DNA from: SAR324 cluster bacterium | GTDB lineage: Bacteria > SAR324 > XYD2-FULL-50-16 | Reading direction: 5' to 3' | DNA: 64,000 bases | Assembly (NCBI GenBank): GCA_028282885.1 | Contig: JANQGX010000010.1 | Location: forward strand, 62,001 to 126,000 | The notes under the pieces: generated by a model | Database searches by the model: none | Told to the model about the DNA's origin: nothing | Seen by the model: the letters and a program-made list of their open reading frames with translations, nothing else | Made by a program: the position numbers and the translations under genes | In this document: positions 53,750 through 63,502 of the stretch, one piece after another | Numbering within the stretch: position 1 is the first letter of the stretch | Layout: each line of letters begins with the position of its first letter

Positions 53750-55801
53750 TTATGCCAACGCCGGCTCCTCTTTGGAACGCCTGACTCGCTGTATCAGGTA
53801 AACCAGGATCATCAAAGCCAGTCCAACCGGATACATGCTGTATTTCGTATCAAACATAAATGGGATCCATCGTTCGAATGCCCCCGGATTAAACAACAAT
53901 AAAGTAGCCAACAAGAGGAAAGGAACATCATACCAACGATTTTTCACAATAAACCAGCCTTGCACAGCGCTGGTAAAGCAGAATGCTGCACACACACCCA
54001 TCAAAAATATAAGAATTCCTAAAGGCCAACTGGTAATATTATGTAAAATCAGATCCGAGTTAAAGATAAACATGAAGGGGATAATTGCCGTTCGCAAATC
54101 ATACAAAAATCCCTGTATCCCCGTAGGAATTGGTTCTGATTTGGCTATCGCTGCCGCGGCATAGGATGCCAAACCTACCGGGGGTGTGTCATCTGCCAGA
54201 ATTCCGAAATAAAAGCAGAAAAGATGAGCCGCTATCAATGGAATAAAGTAATTATACGCCGAACCTACATGAACAATTATGGGAGCCGTTAATGAAGCCA
54301 TAACAATATAGGTTGCCGTTGTCGGCAAACCCATTCCTAAAAGCAAACTTGCTATGGCTGTGATCAGAAGCAGCAGAAAAATATTGCCTTGAGCGAGGGT
54401 TTCCACAATCTGAGTGATCATTCCGCCGAGTCCCATGCCTACGATACCGACAATGATTCCGGCAGCAGCACAAGCCATACCTACCGACATCATATTTTTT
54501 GCACCGGCAATGAGACCTTCGCCAATAATCCTGATACTATTGGTTAAGATATCAGCCAGGTTAAATCCCTTCCTTATCGACTTTCGGGTCTCCTGGTAAA
54601 GAATTGTTAAAAACAAAAGTAGAATCGCTCTAAAGGCGGACAATTCCGGCGAGTGTCTCAATACAACCAGTTCAAAAACGAGCCATCCGATGGGAATCAG
54701 ATAGTGTATACCTTCTTTTAACACACTCATGAAAACGGGCAATTCTGCTTTTGAGAGGCCTTTCATACCCAGCTTGCTGGCTTCCAGATGTGTCACATAG
54801 AACAGGGCGAAATAGGACACAAAGGCAGGAATCGCCGCCGCCTTCACCACTTCGATGTAAGGCACATTGACGTACTCTGCGATTATAAACGCCGCCGCCC
54901 CCATAATGGGAGGCATTAATTGCCCGTCCGTACTGGCTGCCACTTCAACTGCGGCCGCTTTTTTTGCCGGATATCCCACTTTTTTCATCAGGGGAATGGT
55001 AAAGGTCCCTGTTGTGACAATGTTGGCGATACTTGACCCTGAAACAAGGCCGGACAATCCACTGGAAACAACTGCGGCTTTTGCCGGTCCCCCCTTGTAC
55101 TTCCCCAAGGCTGCCATCGCCAGATTTGTAAAAAACTGACCGGCTCCTGCTTTATCCAGCATTGACCCCAGCAGAACAAATAGAAATACAATTGTCGCCG
55201 AAACACCTAGGGGAATTCCATAAATACCTTCTGAGGACAGTGTAATCTGGCTCAAGTATTTGTTCAACGACACGCCTCTGAATGCCAACACTCTTGGCAT
55301 GTAAGGGCCTAGAAAAGAGTATGCGGTAAAAACAAGAGCGATGATCGGTAGAGCCGGCCCGATTGAGCGTCTGGTCGCTTCCAGCAGAACTATGATCAAT
55401 AAGACTCCGATAACTACATCCCTGGGAATTGGACTTCCCGCACGCAAGGCTAATCCTTCCCAGTCGAGCATGATATAGAGTGCCAGGAAAGCGCCAATAA
55501 TTGCGAGTGCGTAATCGATAATCGGTATTCTGTTAAGGGAACTCAGAAATTTGAAGGTCTTCTTTGGTTTGGTACTGAAGGGGATGCTGAGAAATACCAG
55601 AATCATCGCAAATGCCAAATGCGCCGCGCGCACTTTGATACTATCGAGGATTAAAAAACTGGCCAGCGATAGCTGAAATAGAGACCACGCTATGGCTATC
55701 GTACCGATAATAATCCCTTCGTGACGCAGTAGATTACGGACATCACCGGTTTCCTCACGTAGTATCTCTTCTGCCGATCTAGGTTCTTGTTTTGTTGCCA
55801 T
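53750..55801 (-). CDS. TRAP transporter fused permease (DctQM type)
   Basis: A 683-residue membrane protein with roughly 17-18 hydrophobic segments. The N-terminal 200 residues correspond to the small DctQ-like subunit and the remainder to DctM (GAGQFFTNLAMAALGKYKGGPAKAAVVSSGLSG, VAASTDGQLMPPIMGAAAF, GMGLPTTATYIVMASL). Fusion of the two permease subunits is normal in TAXI-type TRAP systems, which take up organic acids using ion gradients. The binding protein gene is immediately upstream. The transported compound is unknown. AGAGG precedes the ATG. Confidence 0.94.
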   Translation of the reverse strand: MATKQEPRSAEEILREETGDVRNLLRHEGIIIGTIAIAWSLFQLSLASFLILDSIKVRAAHLAFAMILVFLSIPFSTKPKKTFKFLSSLNRIPIIDYALAIIGAFLALYIMLDWEGLALRAGSPIPRDVVIGVLLIIVLLEATRRSIGPALPIIALVFTAYSFLGPYMPRVLAFRGVSLNKYLSQITLSSEGIYGIPLGVSATIVFLFVLLGSMLDKAGAGQFFTNLAMAALGKYKGGPAKAAVVSSGLSGLVSGSSIANIVTTGTFTIPLMKKVGYPAKKAAAVEVAASTDGQLMPPIMGAAAFIIAEYVNVPYIEVVKAAAIPAFVSYFALFYVTHLEASKLGMKGLSKAELPVFMSVLKEGIHYLIPIGWLVFELVVLRHSPELSAFRAILLLFLTILYQETRKSIRKGFNLADILTNSIRIIGEGLIAGAKNMMSVGMACAAAGIIVGIVGMGLGGMITQIVETLAQGNIFLLLLITAIASLLLGMGLPTTATYIVMASLTAPIIVHVGSAYNYFIPLIAAHLFCFYFGILADDTPPVGLASYAAAAIAKSEPIPTGIQGFLYDLRTAIIPFMFIFNSDLILHNITSWPLGILIFLMGVCAAFCFTSAVQGWFIVKNRWYDVPFLLLATLLLFNPGAFERWIPFMFDTKYSMYPVGLALMILVYLIQRVRRSKEEPALA

Positions 55802-55858
55802 GCAATACCTCTGAATACAGTATTGTTTGCCTTTTCATCAGGTATGTTTCAAAAATAA

Positions 55859-55896
55859 CGAAAGCAGCGTACATCTGCTGATTTACGCTGCTTTCG
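55859..55896 (-). terminator. Intercistronic hairpin between receptor and permease genes
   Basis: A perfect 13-base-pair inverted repeat (CGAAAGCAGCGTA / TACGCTGCTTTCG) with a 12-base loop, followed on the minus strand by TTATTTTTG. It lies between the solute receptor and permease genes and probably causes partial termination, giving more receptor than permease. Confidence 0.7.
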
Positions 55897-55929
55897 ATTT
55901 TTCAAATCCGGGTAAATCCGGAATTCAGA

Positions 55930-56943
55930 TTACAACAAAGAGGGATCAATATACTGAGTCAGACCTGCTTCTTTGTAGTACTTAACTGCACCAGGATGGA
56001 GAGGAGCCGAGAGACCTTTCAACATGCTCTCCTTGGTCAGAACCTGATATGCCGGATGAAGTTTTTTGAAATCTTCAAAGTTGTCAAAAATCTCTTTGGT
56101 GATGGCATATACAATGTCTTCGCTGACTTTGATTGATGTTACAAAAGTTGCCTTTACGCCAAATGAAGGGACATCACCGGAGTTAGCAGCATTGGGATAC
56201 ATTGATCCGGGAACTACCGACTTGGCGTAGTAGGGGAACTTCTTAATCAGTGCATCAAGCTCGGCACCTTCGATGGGAACAATTTTAACCTTGATCCGAC
56301 CGGAGGTAGCTTCCTTGATGTTTCCATTGGGATGACCCACAGTGTAAAAGAAGGCATCCAGTCTTTCGTCCTGGATCAGGCCGGGAGCTTCAACAGCTTT
56401 AACATATTCAGCTTTGAGATCGCCTTCAGCAAGACCGAATGCGGTAATTGCATCCTGAGAGTTCCCAAGCTGGCCTGAGCCCGGGTTTCCAAGATTAACT
56501 CTCTTGTCTTTCAGGTCCTTGATACCATTAATACCTGCCTCGGCGGCAGCGATGAGGGTGATACTTTCGGGATGGATTGAAAATACTGATCTCAGATCCT
56601 TTTGAGGACCTTTTTCTTTCCACTCTTTTTCACCGTTGATGGCCTGATATTGCCTATCTGACTGGGCAACACCAAACTGGAGATCACCATTCAGCACGGC
56701 ATTGATATTATAAACGGAACCACCTGTTGATTCGACGGTTGCCTTGATTTTATATTGGTCGAATTTCTTGTTAACAATTCGGCTGATTGCACCACCAGTG
56801 GGATAATAAACACCAGTTACGCCACCAGTTCCGATCGTAACATAAGTTGGTCCTCCACCTGACCCCGTATCGGTTTCACAACCCGTCAAAGCCAGCAGCA
56901 ATGAAAACAGGACTGGAAAAAACAGTTTTGATGCCAGTTTCAT
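55930..56943 (-). CDS. TAXI-family TRAP transporter solute-binding lipoprotein
   Basis: A 337-residue periplasmic receptor. The N terminus (LASKLFFPVLFSLLLALTGC) ends in the lipobox LTGC, so it should be lipid-anchored. The mature part has YVTIGTGGVTGVYYPTGGAI, the defining stretch of TAXI receptors, then VAQSDRQYQAINGE and VNLGNPGSGQLGN. A strong AAGGAGG stands before the ATG. It is followed by a hairpin and the fused permease. Ligands of this group are usually small organic acids such as glutamate-like or 2-oxoglutarate-like compounds; which one is unknown. Confidence 0.95.
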   Translation of the reverse strand: MKLASKLFFPVLFSLLLALTGCETDTGSGGGPTYVTIGTGGVTGVYYPTGGAISRIVNKKFDQYKIKATVESTGGSVYNINAVLNGDLQFGVAQSDRQYQAINGEKEWKEKGPQKDLRSVFSIHPESITLIAAAEAGINGIKDLKDKRVNLGNPGSGQLGNSQDAITAFGLAEGDLKAEYVKAVEAPGLIQDERLDAFFYTVGHPNGNIKEATSGRIKVKIVPIEGAELDALIKKFPYYAKSVVPGSMYPNAANSGDVPSFGVKATFVTSIKVSEDIVYAITKEIFDNFEDFKKLHPAYQVLTKESMLKGLSAPLHPGAVKYYKEAGLTQYIDPSLL

Positions 56944-57142
56944 ATCTCCTCCTTTTAATTAATAAATAACGACCAGACCGCATCTCCCAAGAAATGATCC
57001 GGGTCTGGTGACTAGAAAAACAGATTGGACTTAGAGCCTAAGCCATTTAAACAGTATTTTGCAATAAGAAACTATAATTTTTTCAAACCGCTAATCACAA
57101 CCAAGTTTTAACTTGATGTTATAAATAGCGGCAAAAAAAGGA

Positions 57143-58003
57143 TTACTCCGACTTAAAGGCGTGCCTTAATCCTTCACGGTAGGTGGGAAAATCAAATTGA
57201 AAATGGTATTCTTCGACCAATCGTCGGTTGTCTATTTTACGGTGGGGTTCGGATAAGGCATATTTTCTTGTTTCGCCGTTCTTCTGAAAAGTATAGGGGG
57301 AAAGTCTGTTGGCTGGAAAAAACGGCTGCGAGACCAACCATTGAGCGACGTTTGCAGTAGTTTCGCTCTCCAAATCAATCGCATTGATACAGTCAGGAGG
57401 GTCCTCCATAAAAGCCATCAATCGAACAATCGCAGCCAGATCCCGGACATGTATTCGATGAATCTTCTGACTGCCTTTCGGGATTGGTCTCCGGTTCAGG
57501 ATTTTCTCTCCGATATTTCTGCCCGGTCCGTAGATGGCCCCAGCCCGTATAACAACAGTTTCAAATTGTTCCGAAAGAATTTGTTCGGAGATTTTACGTA
57601 AACGTCCTTTGTTGCTATCCGGTTCACTTATAGAGGTTTCGGACCAAAGTCCCGGCAAGTTGGGATAAACCCCGGTACTGGAGATATAAATACAACGCTT
57701 ATATTTCACCCTGTGAGAATGTATCCATTTACACCACTTTTGTAGTCGGGATTTTTCCGAACGAACATCCTTGTTGAGGGGGGGGATCGTTATAACAAGC
57801 ACAGATTCAACGTCAGGAAGATTCTCCCAGGTCCTTTGTTCATCCCACTGAAAAGGATGCAGGGTGAAGTCGGTTCCCCGGGGTTGATCGGATGGCTTAG
57901 CCTGCTGAACAGTTGCCCAGAGATCATAATTTCTCCCAGGCAACCGCAGCAACTCTGCCCCCAGGTATCCAGCTCCCAAAACTCCCAATGCCGGTCCGGA
58001 CAT
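57143..58003 (-). CDS. NAD(P)-dependent SDR-family epimerase/reductase (YeeZ-like)
   Basis: A 286-residue Rossmann protein. The dinucleotide loop is GVLGAGYLGAELL (about 7-19), followed by a YISSTGVYPNLPGLWSETS segment in the place of the epimerase active site, and VVIRAGAIYGPGRN. The pattern resembles the YeeZ group of atypical short-chain dehydrogenases. Substrate unknown. Its start lies nine bases behind the end of the FKBP gene, so the two are probably one operon. Confidence 0.75.
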   Translation of the reverse strand: MSGPALGVLGAGYLGAELLRLPGRNYDLWATVQQAKPSDQPRGTDFTLHPFQWDEQRTWENLPDVESVLVITIPPLNKDVRSEKSRLQKWCKWIHSHRVKYKRCIYISSTGVYPNLPGLWSETSISEPDSNKGRLRKISEQILSEQFETVVIRAGAIYGPGRNIGEKILNRRPIPKGSQKIHRIHVRDLAAIVRLMAFMEDPPDCINAIDLESETTANVAQWLVSQPFFPANRLSPYTFQKNGETRKYALSEPHRKIDNRRLVEEYHFQFDFPTYREGLRHAFKSE

Positions 58004-58012
58004 GGTGACTTC

Positions 58013-58708
58013 TTATTTGATTTCCAGAAGTTCAATATCGAATATAAGGGTGGAATTAGGACCGATTAATGGACCGGCACTCCTTTCTCCGTATGCTAAA
58101 TCCGAAGGGATATACAACTTCCATTTGGCACCTGTTTTCATCAATTGGAGTGCTTCCACCCATCCTTTGATAACCCCGTTTACCGGAAAAGTGGCAGGCT
58201 GCCCTCGCTTATATGAACTATCGAATACCGTACCATTAATCAGCTTCCCTTCATAATTGGTTACAACCGTGTCTGTCGCCTTGGGAACTGGGCCTGTTCC
58301 GGGGCGGATGATTTCGTATTGCAAACCACTGGCAAGTGTGATGACACCTTTTCGCTTTTTATTTTCCTCCAGGAATTTCTTTCCCTCCACTTGGTTTTTG
58401 CCAGATGCTTGCTGCGCCTGCTTCTCTTTTTTTGCTGCCATACTTTTTTGCAGATTGGTCATCACTTCCCTGATTTCCTGATCTGTCAACAAGGGTTTTA
58501 CACCTTTAAGGGCGTCTTCGACCCCTTTGGCAAATGTTTTAAGGTCTATATCAATGCCTTGCTGAGTAAAATTTCTGCCCAGGCTCAGGCCAATGCTATA
58601 ACTAATTTTTTCTTTTTCCGTAATCAGTTTGGACGTTGTGGCATAAACCGACGGTGTCGCAAAAACACAAATGGACAAAAATAGTACGATCTTTGATTTC
58701 AGATTCAT
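58013..58708 (-). CDS. FKBP-type peptidyl-prolyl isomerase, periplasmic (FkpA/Mip-like)
   Basis: A 231-residue exported protein. A signal peptide (IVLFLSICVFATPSVYA) is followed by an N-terminal dimerisation domain (KISYSIGLSLGRNFTQQGIDID, KQAQQASGKNQVEGKKFL) and a C-terminal FKBP domain: VVTNYEGKLINGTVFDSSY, PVNGVIKGWVEALQLMKTGAKWKLYIPSDLAYG and LIFDIELL. The KG-x-x-FD-S and AYG motifs of the active site are present. Such proteins assist folding in the periplasm. Good spacing of AAGGA before the ATG. Confidence 0.93.
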   Translation of the reverse strand: MNLKSKIVLFLSICVFATPSVYATTSKLITEKEKISYSIGLSLGRNFTQQGIDIDLKTFAKGVEDALKGVKPLLTDQEIREVMTNLQKSMAAKKEKQAQQASGKNQVEGKKFLEENKKRKGVITLASGLQYEIIRPGTGPVPKATDTVVTNYEGKLINGTVFDSSYKRGQPATFPVNGVIKGWVEALQLMKTGAKWKLYIPSDLAYGERSAGPLIGPNSTLIFDIELLEIK

Positions 58709-58905
58709 TGTTTTCCTTATTATTTACTATTCATCTTTTCTAAGAACCCGGTATGTCGAATTTCATTATCCAAAAATGACTTTCCAGTTTTTGATATTAG
58801 ACAGTTCCAGCTTTGATTGTGCTGAATAGTTTTGGATTTCAAACCAATCGAGATCGACATCCAACCTGAAACCGAACCGATCAGTTGTATGGTTTTTAAA
58901 ACATG

Positions 58906-59934
58906 TTAGGATCGAATCGTTGACGATTTTACCAAATGGCCGGTTCTTTCACCCAATAGAGATTCGATCATCAAGAGAACAATAGCAACTCCCAGGAAAA
59001 ACTGGAATAACTCGCTCCAGATTTTCGACTCTTTAGCCTCTGTTTCTCTTTTCTCCTCAACAGCAATATAATCCCGATACAATTCTGCGAGGTCTACCAA
59101 ATTCGTCCTGACGGGAACAAAAACTCCCCGGGTGACTTCAGCAATCTTCTTCAAGGTAGATTCATCCAATCGGCTCTTAACGGTTTGATCCTTATACTTC
59201 AAGAGATTATAACTGCCTGAATCCCTTAGCGGAATATTGGAACCACTCGGATCTCCCAGACCGACAGTGTGGATTCTAATCCCTCTTTTCGCCGCACCTT
59301 CGGCAGCTTCAACCGGAAATGACTCGTGATCTTCACCATCGGTAATAATGATGATGTCCCGGTACTTATTGTCCTGATCGTAGAACAAACGATCCGAAAC
59401 AGTTCGAATGGCATCCCCAATCAAACTTCCGCCGCGATTAACATCATCCGGACTAATACGCTGCAGCACATTTTTGAAATAGTTATAATCAAGCGTCAAT
59501 GGGCATTTAATTGCCGTTGATCCTGCAAATACCAGCAATCCGACCCTGTCTCCTTCGATGACATCAACCACATCTGTTACAATCTGTTTGGCTCTTCCCA
59601 ACCGATTTGGTTTCAAGTCTTCTGCCAGCATACTTCTGGACACATCAATCACAAAAACCAGATCACGGCCTCGCTTTTTGACTGTTCTCTCTACAGGATT
59701 GCCCTGGGGTCTCATGAGGGTAAAAACGACAAACACCAAAGCTGAAAGGACAAATATCTGTTTTATTTGCCTTCTGGTTATACTCAGGTCGCGCATAAGC
59801 AAAGGATGAAGTGTCCCATCGGCAAATTCACTTAAAGCCTTTTTTTTTCGATAGTTGCTATAAACAATCAGCAATCCCACGGCGATCACTGCTATCAGCC
59901 AAACCAGATTCGTAATATTATTAAACTGAAACAT
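58906..59934 (-). CDS. VWA-domain membrane protein (BatA-like)
   Basis: A 342-residue protein with an N-terminal membrane span (about 9-26), a second span near 63-78, a von Willebrand A domain (about 93-290) and a C-terminal span (about 310-328). The metal-ion site is DVSRSM (D-x-S-x-S) with later TDGEDHES. This layout matches BatA of the Bat (aerotolerance) family, but no moxR, batB or batC is adjacent. Its partners are unknown. Confidence 0.85.
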   Translation of the reverse strand: MFQFNNITNLVWLIAVIAVGLLIVYSNYRKKKALSEFADGTLHPLLMRDLSITRRQIKQIFVLSALVFVVFTLMRPQGNPVERTVKKRGRDLVFVIDVSRSMLAEDLKPNRLGRAKQIVTDVVDVIEGDRVGLLVFAGSTAIKCPLTLDYNYFKNVLQRISPDDVNRGGSLIGDAIRTVSDRLFYDQDNKYRDIIIITDGEDHESFPVEAAEGAAKRGIRIHTVGLGDPSGSNIPLRDSGSYNLLKYKDQTVKSRLDESTLKKIAEVTRGVFVPVRTNLVDLAELYRDYIAVEEKRETEAKESKIWSELFQFFLGVAIVLLMIESLLGERTGHLVKSSTIRS

Positions 59935-60425
59935 TGTTCTTACAATTCTGTACTAAACATAGCGTCATAAGCAATTGCGCATTAAAGCCTTACAAACGCT
60001 TTTATATTGGGGACTAAAGCATGTTAACTGTGCAATTAAATCAGACGGCGCGTATATAAGCAAATCTTATTTCAGCGCATCAATGTGGGAAACTTAAATC
60101 TCCGGCTTGGTAAATAATTCCTATAACATCCACCGAACTTCGGATGGTAACAAAACACAAAAACTCAGTCTATGATGGATCTGAATCCAAGCCACTCGGG
60201 TTATCGATGCGTCATTCCTTTGATACCGCTGCCCTCCTTGACCAAACTATGGATTGCAAGACTATCGGGTATCATATATATTGAGTGTTTAAAATCATAT
60301 CATTAAGCCCTTCGAACAATCACCGGAGAGTGCTTAAATCTGATACATTGGCTGGTTTATCCCTTGTGCATAATCACCCATCCATCCTGATGATTGACCC
60401 ATCCACGAATTTCCCAGATAAGAAT
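59935..60425. other. Divergent gap upstream of clpP
   Basis: About 490 bases. It contains a promoter candidate at 60254-60282; a GTG at 60285 would extend the ClpP frame by 47 codons but those residues are not ClpP-like. No small gene or hairpin is evident. Confidence 0.4.
60254..60282 (+). promoter_or_regulatory. Candidate promoter of clpP
   Basis: TTGCAA (60254-60259) and TATATT (60277-60282) are 17 bases apart. A transcript would begin near 60289, after the GTG at 60285, which supports the ATG at 60426 as the start of ClpP. Confidence 0.4.
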
Positions 60426-61016
60426 ATGACTATTGAGCTAAACAAGAAAAACGATGAAGAAAAGGAGGACTCCTTTTCCAAGGATTTGATGGAAACAAGA
60501 ACCATCGTCATATCCGGCACTGTCGATAGCAAACTGACTGACAAAATAGTGAAACAACTCCTGGTACTGGAACAGAAAGACCCTGAAAAGAATATCACCA
60601 TATTTATCAATTCCCCCGGCGGTGAGGTTTATAGTGGATACGCCATATTTGACATGATGAAACTGATATCCTGCCCGGTAACGACAGTTGTAATGGGTCT
60701 TGCTGCCAGCATGGGATCAATTCTCTCACTGGGTGGTGATGACGGTAAACGATTTGCGTTACCAAACGCAGGCATCATGATTCATCAACCCTTGTTAAGC
60801 GGTGCAGAGGGTCAAACAACCGATCTGGAAATACATTCCCGTCAGATTCTGAAAAGCAGGGAAAACATCGCCAAACTCTATGCGGAAAAAACAGGCAAGA
60901 CCGTCAAGAAGATTCTTAAGGATCTTGACCGTGACCATTGGTTGAGCGCCCAGGAAGCAGAAGAGTATGGTTTGATTGATAAAGTAATCAAGGATCGTTC
61001 CGAGTTGTCTTTATAG
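60426..61016 (+). CDS. clpP: ATP-dependent Clp protease proteolytic subunit
   Basis: A 196-residue serine protease from the ATG at 60426, the normal ClpP length. The catalytic triad is visible: serine in GLAASMGSILS, histidine in GIMIHQPLL and aspartate in LDRDHWLSAQEA. FINSPGGEVYSG is the oxyanion-hole region. The N-terminal residues MTIELNKKNDEEKED are unusually acidic and lack the typical pro-sequence. The gene is not followed by clpX, so the partner unfoldase must be encoded elsewhere. Confidence 0.9.
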   Translation: MTIELNKKNDEEKEDSFSKDLMETRTIVISGTVDSKLTDKIVKQLLVLEQKDPEKNITIFINSPGGEVYSGYAIFDMMKLISCPVTTVVMGLAASMGSILSLGGDDGKRFALPNAGIMIHQPLLSGAEGQTTDLEIHSRQILKSRENIAKLYAEKTGKTVKKILKDLDRDHWLSAQEAEEYGLIDKVIKDRSELSL

Positions 61017-61069
61017 TCGTTAACAACTTCACAACTCTATTCCAGAAATATTAACTATACAGTACTACC

Positions 61070-62398
61070 ATGAAAGTGAGTGTGTTCGGCAGCGGTTATG
61101 TTGGGCTGGTAGCAGGAGCCTGTTTTGCTGAAAGCGGAAATGACGTCGTCTGCATGGATATTGACGAGAAGAAAATTGAGAATCTCAACAACGGTATCAT
61201 CCCAATCTATGAACCCGGCCTTGAGGAGATGATCAAGCGAAATGTTCGACAGCGCAGACTAACATTCACCACAAGCACGGAAGAAGCCGTTTCCCATGGG
61301 CTGTTTATATTTGTTGCAGTTGGAACCCCACCCAGTGAAGATGGCAGCGCCGACCTCAAACATGTTCTTTCGGTCGCTAAGTCCGTTGCTGAAAACATGG
61401 ATGAATTCAAGATACTGATCAACAAGTCAACCGTACCTGTCGGAACCGCTGAAAAAGTTAGAGATGCCGCTACGGAAATCCTGAGTTCGAGGAATATGGA
61501 TATTGAGTTCGATGTGGTTTCCAATCCTGAATTCCTCAGGGAAGGTGCTGCAATTAATGATTTTATGAATCCGGATCGGGTTGTAATCGGAACAGATAAT
61601 CCCCGAACTGCGGCATTGATGAACGAACTGTATGCTCCTTTCATGAAAAATCAGGATTGCCTCATTTCCATGGACATCAAAAGCTCTGAAATGACCAAAT
61701 ACGCGGCCAATTCACTGTTGGCAACCAAAATTTCGTTTATGAATGAAATTGCCGGATTATGTGAAAAAGTGGGTGCGAATGTGGATATGGTAAGAGTCGG
61801 TATTGGTAGCGATCAGCGCATAGGTCCAAGTTTTCTGTTCCCGGGTATTGGCTATGGAGGTTCCTGTTTCCCGAAAGATGTTCAGGCTCTCATCCGCACA
61901 GGGCAGGAAAATAGAGAACCCATGCGACTCTTGCAAGCCGTGGAAGATGTCAATGATACTCAAAAGCATTATTTGCTGGATATCATTAGAGACGAATATG
62001 GCGATGATCTTTCAGGACTTGTTTTTGCAGTCTGGGGACTTGCTTTCAAACCGCAAACGGATGACATGAGAGAGGCTCCCTCAAGAGTGATTATCAACGG
62101 CTTGCTGGATATGGGGGCGAAGATTAAGGCCACGGATCCGGCCGCCATCGAGGAGGCAAAAAAGATCTGGGGAGACATGATTCAATACGAGGATTACTAC
62201 TATGATGTTCTAGTCGATGCTGACGCACTGTTGATTCTCACGGAATGGAATGATTTCAGAAGACCTGATTTCAACAAAATCAAAGATCTGTTGAAAAACC
62301 CGGTTGTCATCGACGGACGAAATATATATGTCCCAAAAACCATGGAAGGATTGGGATTTAAGTATTTCAGTATCGGGCGGTCTCACAATAACCATTGA
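61070..62398 (+). CDS. ugd: UDP-glucose 6-dehydrogenase
   Basis: A 442-residue enzyme that oxidises UDP-glucose to UDP-glucuronate with two NAD. The NAD loop [20 protein letters not shown] starts the protein; [28 protein letters not shown] and the catalytic cysteine in [16 protein letters not shown] follow, then [17 protein letters not shown]. The product feeds the neighbouring decarboxylase and, in the other arm of the window, the 4-epimerase at 16484-17497. Length and all motifs are normal. Confidence 0.96.
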   Translation: MKVSVFGSGYVGLVAGACFAESGNDVVCMDIDEKKIENLNNGIIPIYEPGLEEMIKRNVRQRRLTFTTSTEEAVSHGLFIFVAVGTPPSEDGSADLKHVLSVAKSVAENMDEFKILINKSTVPVGTAEKVRDAATEILSSRNMDIEFDVVSNPEFLREGAAINDFMNPDRVVIGTDNPRTAALMNELYAPFMKNQDCLISMDIKSSEMTKYAANSLLATKISFMNEIAGLCEKVGANVDMVRVGIGSDQRIGPSFLFPGIGYGGSCFPKDVQALIRTGQENREPMRLLQAVEDVNDTQKHYLLDIIRDEYGDDLSGLVFAVWGLAFKPQTDDMREAPSRVIINGLLDMGAKIKATDPAAIEEAKKIWGDMIQYEDYYYDVLVDADALLILTEWNDFRRPDFNKIKDLLKNPVVIDGRNIYVPKTMEGLGFKYFSIGRSHNNH

Positions 62399-62438
62399 AA
62401 GCTGACAACTTTTTTCCCGACAACAACCCAGACATAAA

Positions 62439-63383
62439 ATGAAGCAAAGAAAAAGAGTTCTTGTTACAGGCGGAGCCGGATTTATCGGTTCACACCTTTG
62501 TGAAAAATTACTTGATGAAGGCCACGAGGTGTTGTGTCTGGATAATTTTTTTACGGGCTCCAAAGACAACATCAATCACTTGAGAAGTAATCCTTTTTTT
62601 GAGATCATTCGCCACGATATTACCCATCAGTTTTTCGCCGAAGTCGATTGGGTCTTCAACCTTGCCTGCCCTGCTTCTCCAATACATTATCAGTACAATC
62701 CCATCAAAACGCTGAAAACCAATATTATGGGAACCCTGAACATGCTGGGACTTGCAAAACGTGTAAAAGCAAGGATTCTACATGCGAGTACTTCAGAAGT
62801 ATACGGAGACCCCAAGATGCATCCCCAAAAGGAGGAGTACTGGGGAAATGTGAATCCCATCGGCCCCAGAAGCTGTTACGATGAGGGGAAAAGAGCTGCG
62901 GAAACACTGATGATGGATTATAAACGAGAGCAAAATGTCGACTCCAAAATCATTCGTATTTTCAATACCTACGGTCCAAAAATGCGCGCAGATGACGGCC
63001 GTGTGGTCAGCAACTTTATCGTACAGGCGCTCAAGGGTGAAGACCTGACCATTTACGGAGATGGCACCCAAACCCGCTCGTTCTGTTATATTGACGACCT
63101 GGTTGATGTCACCCTGAGAATGATGAAAAAAGAGAACTTTGCAGGCCCGGTAAACACAGGAAATCCCGGAGAGTTTACCATTATGGAGCTGGCCGACAAA
63201 ATTCTTGAAATGACCAACTCTAAATCTAAAATCGTTTACGGTGAGCTCCCTGGTGACGATCCAACCCAGAGAAAACCGGATATCAGCCTGGCGAAAGAGA
63301 AACTGGGCTGGGAGCCAAAAACCAACCTCGAAGACGGACTAAAGCTGACAATTCAATACTTCGATAACTGGTTGTCAGCTTAA
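62439..63383 (+). CDS. UDP-glucuronate decarboxylase (UDP-xylose synthase)
   Basis: A 314-residue SDR enzyme converting UDP-glucuronate to UDP-xylose. Motifs: [62 protein letters not shown], the Y-x3-K site [13 protein letters not shown], and [18 protein letters not shown]. The ACPASP and [11 protein letters not shown] stretches are specific for Uxs rather than for dTDP-glucose dehydratase. It starts 40 bases after ugd, so both are likely one operon and provide xylose for glycans. Confidence 0.94.
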   Translation: MKQRKRVLVTGGAGFIGSHLCEKLLDEGHEVLCLDNFFTGSKDNINHLRSNPFFEIIRHDITHQFFAEVDWVFNLACPASPIHYQYNPIKTLKTNIMGTLNMLGLAKRVKARILHASTSEVYGDPKMHPQKEEYWGNVNPIGPRSCYDEGKRAAETLMMDYKREQNVDSKIIRIFNTYGPKMRADDGRVVSNFIVQALKGEDLTIYGDGTQTRSFCYIDDLVDVTLRMMKKENFAGPVNTGNPGEFTIMELADKILEMTNSKSKIVYGELPGDDPTQRKPDISLAKEKLGWEPKTNLEDGLKLTIQYFDNWLSA

Positions 63384-63406
63384 AGATACGGCAAAGTTAT
63401 ATGAAT

Positions 63407-63445
63407 GGGGGAGCATGTACCCGGTACGTGGTCCCCTGTTTTATT
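63407..63445 (+). terminator. Intrinsic terminator after the UDP-xylose synthase gene
   Basis: GGGGA (63408-63412) and the inner CATGTAC pair with GTACGTG and TCCCC (63432-63436), followed by TGTTTTATTT. A long GC-rich stem with a U-rich tail behind the decarboxylase gene. Confidence 0.8.
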
Positions 63446-63502
63446 TCATGATCAGGTAAATCCGCTATCCAAGACTTTTGTAACCCCACACAACGCATAA
63501 AA

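Noticed and set aside
60285..60425. GTG-started 47-codon extension of ClpP
   Set aside because: The added residues are not ClpP-like, and the best promoter candidate would start transcription at or after the GTG.
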